Assembly: GCA_958295855.1 (NCBI GenBank)
Contig: OY282383.1
Span: 1,246,481 to 1,310,480 of the forward strand
Reading direction: 5' to 3'
Length of the DNA stretch: 64,000 nucleotides
DNA from: an uncultured Poribacteria bacterium
GTDB taxonomy: Bacteria; Poribacteria; WGA-4E; WGA-3G
A program made the position numbers and the translations under genes. The notes under the pieces were generated by a model. The model saw only the letters and a list, made by a program, of their open reading frames with translations, searched no databases and was not told where the DNA came from. Shown in pieces: positions 25,712 through 33,518 of the stretch; position 1 is the stretch's first letter, and the number at the start of each line of letters is the position of its first letter.

Positions 25712-26239
25712 TTATTCAAAAAGTTGCGCGACCGGACACACAAACCCTTCGACGACATCTTCGCCTGTTAATGTGTCCAGATATGTAAGCAGCGTGAAAT
25801 CCGTTTCAGAACGGTAAACCATGACTGTCTTTGCAATCGGTTCAATAACCCAGACGAGGGGTGTCCCCGCTTTCAGGTAGGCGAACGCCTTTTCGGTAAC
25901 ATCATAATGCTTATCTGTCGGCGAGACTATCTCAACGGCGAGGTCCGGCGGCACAGGCGAACCCTTGCGTCTGTTTTCTGGCAGCCGGGCTGTAGAGACA
26001 AACGCGACATCAGGCTTCACCACCCGTTCACCTAATTGGAACGTCGTTTCTGCCGTATACAAGCGTCCTAATTGATTTTCACGAACATGTGAACCTAAAG
26101 GTAAAATAATGTTGATGCTGATTTCACCATGCTCCATCGACAGAGGGGACATCGAGACTAATTCTCCTTTGACGTATTCATAACCCTCTAAATCATTTTC
26201 AAGAAACGCCTCCAGCGTTATCGTGTCGTGCGTCGCCAT
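25712..26239 (-). CDS. Uma2 family (DUF820) putative endonuclease-fold protein
   Basis: About 175 residues from MATHDTITLEAFLENDLEGY; 21 more open codons upstream contain a family E repeat and are unlikely to be translated. YEYVKGELVSMSP, VKPDVAFVS and PDLAVEIVSPTDKHYDV give the PD-(D/E)XK-like pattern (Asp in PDVAF, Glu in VEIVSP) of the Uma2 family. The YLKAGTPLVWVIEP stretch is also typical. The biological role of Uma2 proteins is not established; they are common in cyanobacteria and in repeat-rich genomes. Sits alone between the cytochrome gene and an SDR gene. Confidence 0.85.
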   Translation of the reverse strand: MATHDTITLEAFLENDLEGYEYVKGELVSMSPLSMEHGEISINIILPLGSHVRENQLGRLYTAETTFQLGERVVKPDVAFVSTARLPENRRKGSPVPPDLAVEIVSPTDKHYDVTEKAFAYLKAGTPLVWVIEPIAKTVMVYRSETDFTLLTYLDTLTGEDVVEGFVCPVAQLFE

Positions 26240-26252
26240 CTCTTGAATAGTT

Positions 26253-26279
26253 GTAGTGGCAGTGCCTTGTGCCTGCCCT
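26253..26279. repeat. family E unit upstream of the Uma2 gene
   Basis: GTAGTGGCAGTGCCTTGTGC and CTGCCC, identical in its core to the tandem units at 24080. It precedes the ATG at 26239 and could be read as an N-terminal extension (GQAQGTATT). Confidence 0.8.
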
Positions 26280-26372
26280 TCCCCTGTTTGCGAATGAAGC
26301 ATCTGTTTTCTCCCTTATGTTGCGCAGGCTCCCCGTGCCCTTAGACCTTTCTATTTCGGGTGATACGGAATA

Positions 26373-27122
26373 TTATCCTGCGGTATAGCCGCCATCAATC
26401 GGCAAGGCGATGCCTGTAACGAACGCGGATTCATCGGATGCGAGGTATAACGCGCCGTAGGCAATTTCTTCAGGCTGCCCGAGCCGTTTCATCGGATGCT
26501 TGTCCGCGAGCTCCCGATATCCCTCTGGCGTTCTGACAACACCTGCAACTAACGGTGTTTCAACGAAGCCTGGACATAAGCAGTTCACTCGGATGTTGTC
26601 CTGAGCATAATCAAGTGCCATCCCACGCGTCAGATTCGTCACACCGCCTTTGGAGGCGACGTACGCCGCTCGAACGTCCGCGCCAACAATGCCGTAGATG
26701 GAGGACATGTTGATGATGGAGCCGCCGCCGTTTTTCTGCATTTCAGGAATGACTGCTTTGGCGCAGAGATAAACACCGGTGAGGTTGACATCTAAACAAC
26801 GATGCCAGTCTGCTTCCTGCAGTTCGCCAACTGGCAACCGCATCGCAATCCCGGCATTGTTGAACAGAATATCCGGTTTTCCGTACGTGCCAACAGTCTC
26901 TTGGACCATCCGCTCAGTGTTGTCTGCAATCGTCACATCGGTGTAGACGTAGATTGCTTCCTTGCCTGCTTCGTGGATGGCCTCAACGGTCTGGTTCGCT
27001 CCGTTTTCATCTATGTCGGCGACGACTACTTTCGCACCGTGTTGTGCAAAGAGCATCGCTGTGGCTTTTCCGATGCCGGATGCGGCACCTGTAATAATGG
27101 CTATCTTGTCTTTGAGTCGCAT
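26373..27122 (-). CDS. short-chain dehydrogenase/reductase (FabG-like)
   Basis: 249 residues. The coenzyme motif TGAASGIGKATA, NNAG in LFNNAGIAMRLP, the catalytic Ser in IINMSSIYG and YVASKGG (Tyr-x-x-x-Lys) form a complete classical SDR active site. ADIDENGANQ after the second strand, with an Asp, suggests NAD rather than NADP. The tail FVTGIALPIDGGYTAG is typical. Substrate unknown; sugar or hydroxyacid oxidation would suit the neighbouring fumarylacetoacetate-hydrolase-like gene, 80 bases upstream on the same strand. Confidence 0.9.
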   Translation of the reverse strand: MRLKDKIAIITGAASGIGKATAMLFAQHGAKVVVADIDENGANQTVEAIHEAGKEAIYVYTDVTIADNTERMVQETVGTYGKPDILFNNAGIAMRLPVGELQEADWHRCLDVNLTGVYLCAKAVIPEMQKNGGGSIINMSSIYGIVGADVRAAYVASKGGVTNLTRGMALDYAQDNIRVNCLCPGFVETPLVAGVVRTPEGYRELADKHPMKRLGQPEEIAYGALYLASDESAFVTGIALPIDGGYTAG

Positions 27123-27177
27123 TTTTTTTACCGTCGTTCATGCATGCACGCCGCACCTACTGGGGCTGAGGGATGAT

Positions 27178-27213
27178 GGCTTCGGCACACGGAGTGTGCC
27201 TGCTACTTTGTCC
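27178..27213. repeat. family F unit providing the stop of the FAH gene
   Basis: Reversed F (GGCACACGGAGTGTGCCTGC then TACTTTG). On the gene strand it reads AAAGTAGCAGGC, giving the TAG stop. Confidence 0.8.
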
Positions 27214-28144
27214 ACGCTGCAGGATTCACTTCTGGTTCGCCGATTTGGTTTCTCAGCACACCGATATTTTCGACCTCAAGTTCAATCACATCACCGGGTT
27301 GTATCCAACGGTCGAGTTCCCAGCCGCATCCCTTGCCAACAGTGCCGGAGCCTAAAAACTCGCCGGGATAGAGCGTCTCTGATTGTGACACAAACGAAAT
27401 CATTTCTGCAAACGTATAATACATATCCGACGTATTTCCATCTGCCCAGACTTCGCCGTTGACTCTCGCAATCATTCGGAGATTGTACGCATCGCCGATT
27501 TCATCTGGCGTTACGAGGCAAGGCCCCATAATGTTGCTATTATCAAAATCCTTTCCTTTGGCGGGACCGAGTGCCAGCGTCATGTGCCGAAATTGAATAT
27601 CACGCGCACTGATGTCGTTGTAAACGGTATAGCCGGCGATGTAGTCGGGTGCTTCTTCTACAGAGATGTTTTTCCCGGTTTTGCCGATATAGACGCCCCA
27701 TTCAAGTTCAAAATCAAGTTTTTCCGTATAGTTGGGCCAGGTAACAACGGCTTCGTGTCCGGCGATCGAAGATGGACTGGTGCTCCCGCGGTAATAGTTG
27801 GGAAGTTTGAACCACTCTGGCGAGATTTCCTTGCCGGTGATACGTGCAGCGGCATCCATGTGGGTTTTGAAGACACCGAAATCCCGCAGGCTTGCTGGAC
27901 GCGGAAAGGGCGCGAGCAGTTGCACATCGGCAACAGGGAAAACAACATCGGTGGCGCGCTGTTGCGCGCGTTTTTGGTCAAGCTGCTCAATACGCCGTTG
28001 TGTGGCAGCGATGCAATTCTGTTCAAAGAATTGGCACATATCTGGCGCATCTGCGGTGAGGTCAACAATCCGGTCGCCCTCAATCCATGCACCGACTCTT
28101 GGTGTGGTGCCTGTCAATTTAGTTTGAAAGGTAACAAGTCTCAT
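27203..28144 (-). CDS. fumarylacetoacetate hydrolase family protein
   Basis: 313 residues. The FAH fold signatures are visible: YRGSTSPSSIAGHEAVVTWP, DFELEWGVYIGKTGKNISVE (metal-binding Glu residues), YTVYNDISARDIQF, ALGPAKGKDFDNSNIMGPCL and GSGTVGKGCG near the end. Family members cleave C-C bonds in 2,4-diketo acids or act as hydratases in sugar-acid and aromatic breakdown. The gene ends TGGACAAAGTAG, where AAGTAGCAGGCACACTCC is the start of a family F repeat, so the repeat supplies the stop codon. Probably in one transcription unit with the SDR gene downstream. Confidence 0.88.
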   Translation of the reverse strand: MRLVTFQTKLTGTTPRVGAWIEGDRIVDLTADAPDMCQFFEQNCIAATQRRIEQLDQKRAQQRATDVVFPVADVQLLAPFPRPASLRDFGVFKTHMDAAARITGKEISPEWFKLPNYYRGSTSPSSIAGHEAVVTWPNYTEKLDFELEWGVYIGKTGKNISVEEAPDYIAGYTVYNDISARDIQFRHMTLALGPAKGKDFDNSNIMGPCLVTPDEIGDAYNLRMIARVNGEVWADGNTSDMYYTFAEMISFVSQSETLYPGEFLGSGTVGKGCGWELDRWIQPGDVIELEVENIGVLRNQIGEPEVNPAAWTK

Positions 28145-28154
28145 AAGTATTCTT

Positions 28155-28278
28155 TTTTAGATTTTCGTTGTTCCTTGCGGAGTACTCAGGTTGCAGGATA
28201 TGTGTGACGATGCTCTATAGCTCTCGTCGGAGGTTTCTGATACTGTGCTTCGGCACACGGAGTGTGCCTGCTACCTTG
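28155..28278. repeat. family B unit followed by family F unit
   Basis: B from GTTCCTTGCGGAGTACTCAG (28168) through CTCTCGTCGGAGGTTTCTGA, then reversed F (GGCACACGGAGTGTGCCTGC, TACCTTG). F supplies the TAG stop of the minus-strand gene that ends at 28271. Confidence 0.8.
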
Positions 28279-28579
28279 CTGGCGGTGCGGTTCCGTTACC
28301 TGGGGGTGGCTCGTCAAAGGGGAGCCCTTTCGCCTCTGCCGCCAAGCGGCGCGCGTTCCAGGCGGATATCTTTTGATAGGCCTCGGCCATACCCTCAGCT
28401 CTGCCCTCAGCCATGCCCTTAGCTCTGCCCTCAGCTCTGCCCTCAGCTCTGCCCTTAGCTCTGCCCTCAGCTCTGCCCTCGACTCTACCTTGCTCTAACC
28501 CTTTCGCCATGCCAGCGGCTTCCGCTTTCGAAAGGTTTTCCGCATGCTCAACACGCCATTCCTTATAGCGACGTAACAT
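28271..28579 (-). CDS. small charged protein with a (G-R-A-E/K) tandem repeat
   Basis: 102 residues from the ATG at 28579 (MLRRYKEWRVEHAENLSKAE), chosen because AAGGAG lies seven bases upstream; open codons further up are B repeat. The middle is a 12-bp tandem microsatellite giving GRAEGRAKGRAEGRAEGR-type sequence, predicted helical and strongly charged. The end (LPFDEPPPGNGTAPPAR) runs into a family F repeat that provides the stop. Similar low-complexity tails occur in Rpn/PD-(D/E)XK transposase-like proteins, but no nuclease domain is present here. Function unknown. Confidence 0.6.
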   Translation of the reverse strand: MLRRYKEWRVEHAENLSKAEAAGMAKGLEQGRVEGRAEGRAKGRAEGRAEGRAKGMAEGRAEGMAEAYQKISAWNARRLAAEAKGLPFDEPPPGNGTAPPAR

Positions 28580-28932
28580 GATATCTACTCCTTCTTTAAA
28601 TATAATCAACGCTATCGCAGCACGATTGAATCTTGGATAATTCGCTTTTTTGTCGTTCCTTGCGGAGTAATCAGGTTGCAAGACAGGTCTGGCAATACAC
28701 TGTAGCTCTCGTCGGAGGTTTTTGCTGCAAGTCTTTAGTACTAATACAGCGAGCAATAGGAAACTCCCCCACCCGGAGACCTACTTGTAGGCGAATATCC
28801 CAACAATATAGAGAAACCCCAATACCGTATAAGTGACAACTGCCGATTCTGCGTCGCGCACGGTAAAAATCGCTTCCCGTTTATTCTCTTTACGCTTTCT
28901 TTCTTCCACACAATCCCGCACTACATAACCTA
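28580..28932. other. intergenic region with one B unit
   Basis: A B unit spans about 28650-28735 (GTTCCTTGCGGAGTAATCAG to CTCTCGTCGGAGGTTTTTGC). The rest up to 28932 holds the 3' flank of tnpB element 2 and shows no ORF, clear hairpin or promoter that I can support. Confidence 0.6.
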
Positions 28933-30135
28933 CTATAATGTATGAAAATCTATCCGAATCTGTTCGGTTAGAGGTTTCCTGCTTCGGCGAGGCCAGCCTA
29001 CCCAGGTAGGTGTTACAGCTTCTCCACAGGCGTTTTGATTGTCCGCCGTGCTAGCGGCCAGTTGTCGAAGGTTTATCGCGGCGTTAACGTCTCTGTCCTC
29101 TATGAATCCGCAGATACCGCAGTGGTATTCTCTGTCCTTGAGCGTCATCTTGGATGTGCCGCGCTTGATATATCTACAAGAACTGCACCTTTGTGTCGAG
29201 GGCCAGAACTTTTCTGCCGACACAATGCGAATACCACGTCTCACCGCCTTGTATTTCAGTTTCACGAGGAAACCACTAAGGCTTGCATCAGCGAGTGCCT
29301 TGCTAAGTTTGCGATTCTTCATCAAACCTTTGACGGTGAGGCTCTCAATTCCAAGTGCAGAGATACCTTGCAGAATGCGATGTGTCGCTTGATGATGTGC
29401 ATTGGAACGCACTGATGCGATGCGTGCATGCACCCGGGCAAGCAGTTCCTTTGCCTTCCACCAGTTGCGACTCAGGAACGTCTTCCGTGCGAGTGCCTTA
29501 GTGGCGCGGCGCAACTTACGTTCGTTTACGCGCAAAGCACGCGGATTTTCATAGACAGTGCCATCGTCCATCGTGGCGAGAGCAGATATGCCGACATCAC
29601 AGCCAGCAGGGGGCAGGTGGGATGTATCGGGCCGGTCGGGTTCGTTCACTTCGACGAGGATGCTGAGGTACCAACGATGTGCGATTCGCTTGACGAAGGC
29701 ACGGCGAACTTCACCTGTCCATCGCGGTGGTTCATGCAACCTAACATGTCCAATTATCGGAAGAATGACGTGACTGCCATCCTCCGTGATTTTGACAGAA
29801 TCTACTCCATTGTCAATCTGGAAAGCGGGCCGGGACTTATGAGTCTTCCGCCTCGGCGCACCATTCTGTCCCGTTCGGTAACGCCGAATCGCATCTGTAA
29901 AGGCGTGGATAGCATTTTTGCCTGCGTTCTGCGAGCAAGCAGAGAACTCAGGAAACACCTCACGCTTCCGTGAGTTGAAGATTTTCTTCAAGTCGTAGAG
30001 CGAGCGGCGGCGGTCTTCGTTCCAATCAGAATGGGCGGCATTATACGCGGCACGGGCGAATTGCACATGCAGGTTAAATGCCTCCACCTGTGCCTCAGTT
30101 GGTTTGAGGGCTATCTTCTGTCCCAGCAGAGTCAT
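28933..30135 (-). CDS. tnpB: TnpB-family RNA-guided nuclease (element 2)
   Basis: 400 residues from MTLLGQKIALKPTEAQVEAF, which aligns with the N-terminus of element 1 TnpB; 21 more open codons upstream are not needed. Intact RuvC-like residues in GCDVGISALATMDDG, GIESLTVKGLMKN and EDRDVNAAINL; zinc ribbon CSSCRYI and CGICGF. Unlike element 1 it keeps the full tail (ACGEAVTPTWVGWPRRSRKP). The DNA behind that tail (TTACAGCTTCTCCACAGGCG as complement) is shared with the right ends of elements 1 and 3, fitting an overlapping guide-RNA scaffold. No tnpA nearby. This copy looks functional. Confidence 0.88.
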   Translation of the reverse strand: MTLLGQKIALKPTEAQVEAFNLHVQFARAAYNAAHSDWNEDRRRSLYDLKKIFNSRKREVFPEFSACSQNAGKNAIHAFTDAIRRYRTGQNGAPRRKTHKSRPAFQIDNGVDSVKITEDGSHVILPIIGHVRLHEPPRWTGEVRRAFVKRIAHRWYLSILVEVNEPDRPDTSHLPPAGCDVGISALATMDDGTVYENPRALRVNERKLRRATKALARKTFLSRNWWKAKELLARVHARIASVRSNAHHQATHRILQGISALGIESLTVKGLMKNRKLSKALADASLSGFLVKLKYKAVRRGIRIVSAEKFWPSTQRCSSCRYIKRGTSKMTLKDREYHCGICGFIEDRDVNAAINLRQLAASTADNQNACGEAVTPTWVGWPRRSRKPLTEQIRIDFHTL

Positions 30136-30199
30136 CAGCGAACTCCAATTCAATCTGTTTCGGTTGAGAGGCATTGTGGGCTTCTGTGAGGGCCTCAAA

Positions 30200-30234
30200 G
30201 GTATTCTTCACTATTTTCAATAGTGGTGAATACC
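30200..30234. repeat. family I hairpin with A-type outer arms
   Basis: GGTATTC, TTCACTATT, loop TTC, AATAGTGGTGAATACC. The outer arms equal those of family A (GGTATT/AATACC) but the inner stem is of the TTC-loop type, linking the two families. Confidence 0.75.
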
Positions 30235-30317
30235 GTATTGTCTTCTGCGTTTCCTTATGACTATAGATGTCCTCTAGACATGCCAGAACTATTGCGTAAC
30301 AAACCGCCACCGAGATT

Positions 30318-30480
30318 TTTTAACATACCTTGCGGAGGACCCTGCGTGCCAGTGTCGTTCGAAAGCCCTGACAAATCTCGTCAGAGGACTCTTATGTAAG
30401 TTTAACCACTATTTTCAATAGTGGTAAACCTCCCTTGCGTCAAAAACCTCTGACGAGATTTACAGGCGCTTGTTATCTCC
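30318..30480. repeat. family B unit with nested family I hairpin
   Basis: ACATACCTTGCGGAGGACC at 30323, AAATCTCGTCAGAGGACTCT, then a CACTATT-TTC-AATAGTG hairpin (30406-30436) inserted at GTAAACC/TTGCGTC, followed by AAAACCTCTGACGAGATTTA. The uninterrupted version is at 3296-3430. Confidence 0.75.
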
Positions 30481-30492
30481 ATCTTGCACCGT

Positions 30493-30912
30493 TCTGTGGG
30501 ACATAGATTCTCTGGCAGACTCTAGTCTTATCTGAACTAGTGCCATCAGCTGCCACACTTCATGCTTCTGCGCGCACTGCCGCCAGCGTCAGAGATCGCC
30601 TTTGAGCAGTTGATCTGGCTACTTGTGAATAACAACAAAGGGTAACCAAAGGATTTTTACAAGATGTGGCAGTCTCTGACGAAGAGACACGCCTTTCGGT
30701 GTGCCTGCTGCTTTGTCTTACACGAGCCCCACAGGCGTTTTATGTGTCACATGAGCTGTGCGCCACAGGTTATGTGATGCGGCATCGGCGGAGGCGCATA
30801 GACGGGTTCTCCTGTGTTCCCACCGAATTCACGCAACAGAACGCACACTGTCCAACCGAAATAAGTAGATTATACCACATTCCATTAGATTATACCACAT
30901 TTCTCGCCACTG
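30493..30912 (-). mobile_element. deletion derivative of a TnpB element (element 3)
   Basis: The right end (ACCGTTCTGTGGGAC, CACACTTC, CTTACACGAGCCCCACAGGC) and left end (AGATTATACCACATTTCTCG, CCACTGCA) match the ends of element 1, but only a few codons of the tnpB tail remain between them. It also contains an F-like fragment near 30690-30715. A short, non-autonomous copy that still holds the presumed guide-RNA region. Confidence 0.65.
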
Positions 30913-30929
30913 CACAGAGCCCTTTTTAA

Positions 30930-31302
30930 TTCTCTAACACCGGCACGATTTCCACAAAGTAATAGGCACGCTCCGCGGGCCGTCACTAATTAACTCCGAG
31001 CTGCCTCACAAAATGTTAGAATTTAGGATACCACATTTCCGCAGGGAAAGTCAAACGTTTTTCCACGGTGTCCTTCATTTTTTCAGTGGTATGTTACCCC
31101 TGCTTTGCAGGGGCTAATACCCTTCATGTGCAACGGAGAGGTGGCATGATTAGTACTATACGCTTTAAGACTTGCATCAAAAACCTCCGACGAGATCTAC
31201 AGTGCATTGCTGGATGTGTCTTGCATTCTGATTTCTCAGCAAGGAAAGACAAAAGACTCAGCAAGGAATGACAAAAGACTCAGCAAGGAATGACAAAAAT
31301 TT
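30930..31302. repeat. intergenic repeats F, A and B
   Basis: F unit at 30958-30986 (GTAATAGGCACGCTCCGCGG), A palindrome at 31088-31121, and B from about 31160 to 31240 whose right end (CTCAGCAAGGAATGACAAAA) is repeated three times in tandem (31235-31300). No gene recognised. Confidence 0.75.
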
Positions 31303-32256
31303 CTACACCGTTAGGGACAAGAATAGTTCCTCCAATGATATTTCAAGAGTGTGCATTTCAAGCAAACGCCAGCCGCTCTTGACGATAGTTTCTGCAACCT
31401 CTGCCCGAATATCGGTTGTGCGTGTATAGTGAAGATAGCATGTCGTTGTATCCGCTGCACTGACAGCAATCTGCTCAACGCGAATCACGTCTGGAATGTC
31501 CCTGAGCGCAGCCAATATGTCATCGGCTGGGGCACCTGCTATCTCAAGAGAGAGAGTTAATGTAGGGGCAGTGCCTTGTGCCTGCCCATTCGACACAGCA
31601 CAGCCATCTTCTAACTGGACATCCCCTGTAATTTTACCCCTGCTGATAATAATCAACCGTTCACAGGTCATACTCGCTTCAGGTAAGATGTGTGTACTAA
31701 ACAGAATAGTCCGCTTTTTGCCGAGAGATTTGATCAATTCTCGGATTTCAACGATTTGCCGCGGATCTAAGCCGGAGGTAGGTTCATCGAGAATTAAAAC
31801 ATCCGGTTCATGGATGAGTGCCTGTGCCAAGCCAACGCGTTGCCGGAAGCCGCGCGATAACTGTCCTATAATCTGATGCCGTCGTTCGGTTAAACCACAT
31901 GCCTCCATGGCAACATCCAATCGTTTCTGGCGATGACTACGCGGTACGCTCCGGATTTTCGCCATGTAAGTGAGGTATTTCGTGACCGTCATTTCAGGGT
32001 AAAGGGGAACGTTTTCGGGGAGGTACCCGATGCGTTTCCGAACATCTCGCGATTCCTTGAAAACGTCGTACCCCGCGACGGTCACTTGGCCGCTACTGGC
32101 AGGCATGAAGCAGGTCAAGATTCGCATGGTGGTAGTTTTGCCTGCACCGTTGGGGCCGAGGAACCCGACGATTTGACCTTTCTCGACGCTAAAGGAGATG
32201 TCTTTGAGGGCTTGGAAGGGGCCGTAGTTTTTTGTGAGATTTTGGACTTCGATCAT
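31303..32256 (-). CDS. ABC transporter ATP-binding protein (export/GldA type)
   Basis: 317 residues from the ATG at 32256 (MIEVQNLTKNYGPFQALKDI); upstream open codons are B repeat. Walker A GPNGAGKTT, signature LSRGFRQRVGLAQAL, Walker B DVLILDEPTSGLD and the switch-His in LFSTHILPEA are present. The C-terminal 90 residues (EIAGAPADDILAALRD, then LEISLEELFLSLTV) match ABC-2 type exporters such as the gliding-motility GldA group. Its membrane partner is not adjacent. A family E repeat (31562-31587, read as NGQAQGTAPT) lies in frame before the C-terminal domain. Confidence 0.87.
   Translation of the reverse strand: MIEVQNLTKNYGPFQALKDISFSVEKGQIVGFLGPNGAGKTTTMRILTCFMPASSGQVTVAGYDVFKESRDVRKRIGYLPENVPLYPEMTVTKYLTYMAKIRSVPRSHRQKRLDVAMEACGLTERRHQIIGQLSRGFRQRVGLAQALIHEPDVLILDEPTSGLDPRQIVEIRELIKSLGKKRTILFSTHILPEASMTCERLIIISRGKITGDVQLEDGCAVSNGQAQGTAPTLTLSLEIAGAPADDILAALRDIPDVIRVEQIAVSAADTTTCYLHYTRTTDIRAEVAETIVKSGWRLLEMHTLEISLEELFLSLTV
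31562..31587. repeat. family E unit in the ABC ATPase gene
   Basis: GTAGGGGCAGTGCCTTGTGC and CTGCCCA, in frame, encoding GQAQGTAPT at a domain boundary. The same peptide appears in the addA product. Confidence 0.85.
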
Positions 32257-32261
32257 GTTTT

Positions 32262-32405
32262 TGTCATTCCTTGCGGAGTACAACATTTTCTGCGGTTGCA
32301 ATATCCACTTGAAAATCTCGTCGGAGGGCTCTGATGTAAAGTTTGCGTCAGAACCTTCCGACGAGAGCTATAGTGCAAAATAGTCATGCTTTTCTCCGCA
32401 AGGCA
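32262..32405. repeat. family B unit
   Basis: TGTCATTCCTTGCGGAGTAC at 32262 to TCTCCGCAAGGCATGACGAA at 32392, with CTCGTCGGAGGGCTCTGATG and ACCTTCCGACGAGAGC inside. Its right end codes for the last residues (RHALRRKA) of the phosphoesterase. Confidence 0.8.
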
Positions 32406-33289
32406 TGACGAAAAATGCTGAAATTTCGATCTGTGGGACGGCCGTATAGATATGGATTGTTATCCGGGTTGACAGCCTCTGATTGGGCAAGCACTTCTGG
32501 CAAATCAACAGGCGAAGAGCATACCTCAATTCTATCGGGGTACACATGCACTTGCCGCCACATCATGGGGTAGCATATGATACCAGAGGTGACGATGCAC
32601 AGCATACCCTGTTCTCTAAAGACGCGGTTGAGATGCAGATGTCCACAAAAGAATCCCAAAATCTGTTTCTCAAAGGGGGCAACGATTTCAAGAAATTCGG
32701 CGGAGTTCCCGATTCTGGAGCCAATTCCTTGGAATTCAACGTTTGGAAAAGGGAGTTGATGGGAAAAGATGAACACCTCTTCACCGTAATCGGCAGCTCT
32801 TTTCAATTGGCACTCTAACCATGCAAGCTGATTTGTGCTGATATACCCGTGCGTTAAGTCCTCTGGGACTTCCTGTGAGTCTAGGAGGATAAACCGAATA
32901 TTTTCCCGAACGAAACTGGTAGATGCCATGCCGTTCACGCCAAAGCGGGCCAAATAAGAGGCTTTAGAACCGGTCTCCGGATGAAGATCGTGGTTGCCGG
33001 GGATGTAATAGCAAGGCACATTATTGAGCAACGTCAGGCGTTTGCCAAGTTGTTCTGCACGGTAGAGGGCGTGCTCATATTCCTCCGCTGACATGCCAAA
33101 ACTTTTGCCACCGCACACGATGTCTCCACCATGAATCACAAAGGCCGGATCAAACGCGTTCAGTTGTTCGATCAGTTTTTCATAGAGCGCAAGACTGTGT
33201 TTTTGTTGTTGAAGCCCACTGGCGAAATTTTCAGGGGCGTTTGGATAAAGATGTGTGTCCGTAATAAAGGCAAACTTAAAGGGTGTCAT
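32384..33289 (-). CDS. calcineurin-like metallophosphoesterase
   Basis: 301 residues. All metal motifs of the family are present in order: FITDTHLYP (D-x-H), HGGDIVCGG (GD), GNHDLHPETG (GNHD), EVFIFSHQLPF (H) and GHLHLNRVF (GHxH). This set is shared by cyclic-nucleotide phosphodiesterases of the CpdA type and other phosphoesterases; substrate not readable. No signal peptide, so cytoplasmic. The last residues FRHALRRKA come from the B repeat that overlaps the 3' end, so the native C-terminus was probably a little different. ATG at 33289 follows GATAATCCATG with no strong ribosome site. Confidence 0.88.
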   Translation of the reverse strand: MTPFKFAFITDTHLYPNAPENFASGLQQQKHSLALYEKLIEQLNAFDPAFVIHGGDIVCGGKSFGMSAEEYEHALYRAEQLGKRLTLLNNVPCYYIPGNHDLHPETGSKASYLARFGVNGMASTSFVRENIRFILLDSQEVPEDLTHGYISTNQLAWLECQLKRAADYGEEVFIFSHQLPFPNVEFQGIGSRIGNSAEFLEIVAPFEKQILGFFCGHLHLNRVFREQGMLCIVTSGIICYPMMWRQVHVYPDRIEVCSSPVDLPEVLAQSEAVNPDNNPYLYGRPTDRNFSIFRHALRRKA

Positions 33290-33305
33290 GGATTATCTCG
33301 TTTTT

Positions 33306-33469
33306 TAACATTCCTTGCGGAGAATTGAGAGTGCAAGAGAGGTCTAACAATGCTCTATAGATCTCGTCGGAGGTTTCTCACGCAAGGCACTGTTTTGCGG
33401 CGTAATGGTATCGGTTTCCCCTGCTTTGCAGGGGTAATATACCACTGCGCCCAAATGCGACGTGCATTC
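33306..33469. repeat. B unit, then D with nested A
   Basis: B from 33306 (ACATTCCTTGCGGAGAATTG) to CACGCAAGG; D starts GTTTTGCGGCGTA at 33392, is interrupted by an A palindrome (33407-33443) and resumes GCGCCCAAATGCGACGTGCA to 33469. Confidence 0.85.
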
Positions 33470-33518
33470 TCGACCGTTATGATAATCTGAAAGGAGGTGT
33501 CCGTAAGCATCTTGATTG

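Noticed and set aside
30666..30929. 87-residue open frame on the plus strand
   Set aside because: Lies across the deleted TnpB element 3, with no ribosome site and no recognisable protein pattern.
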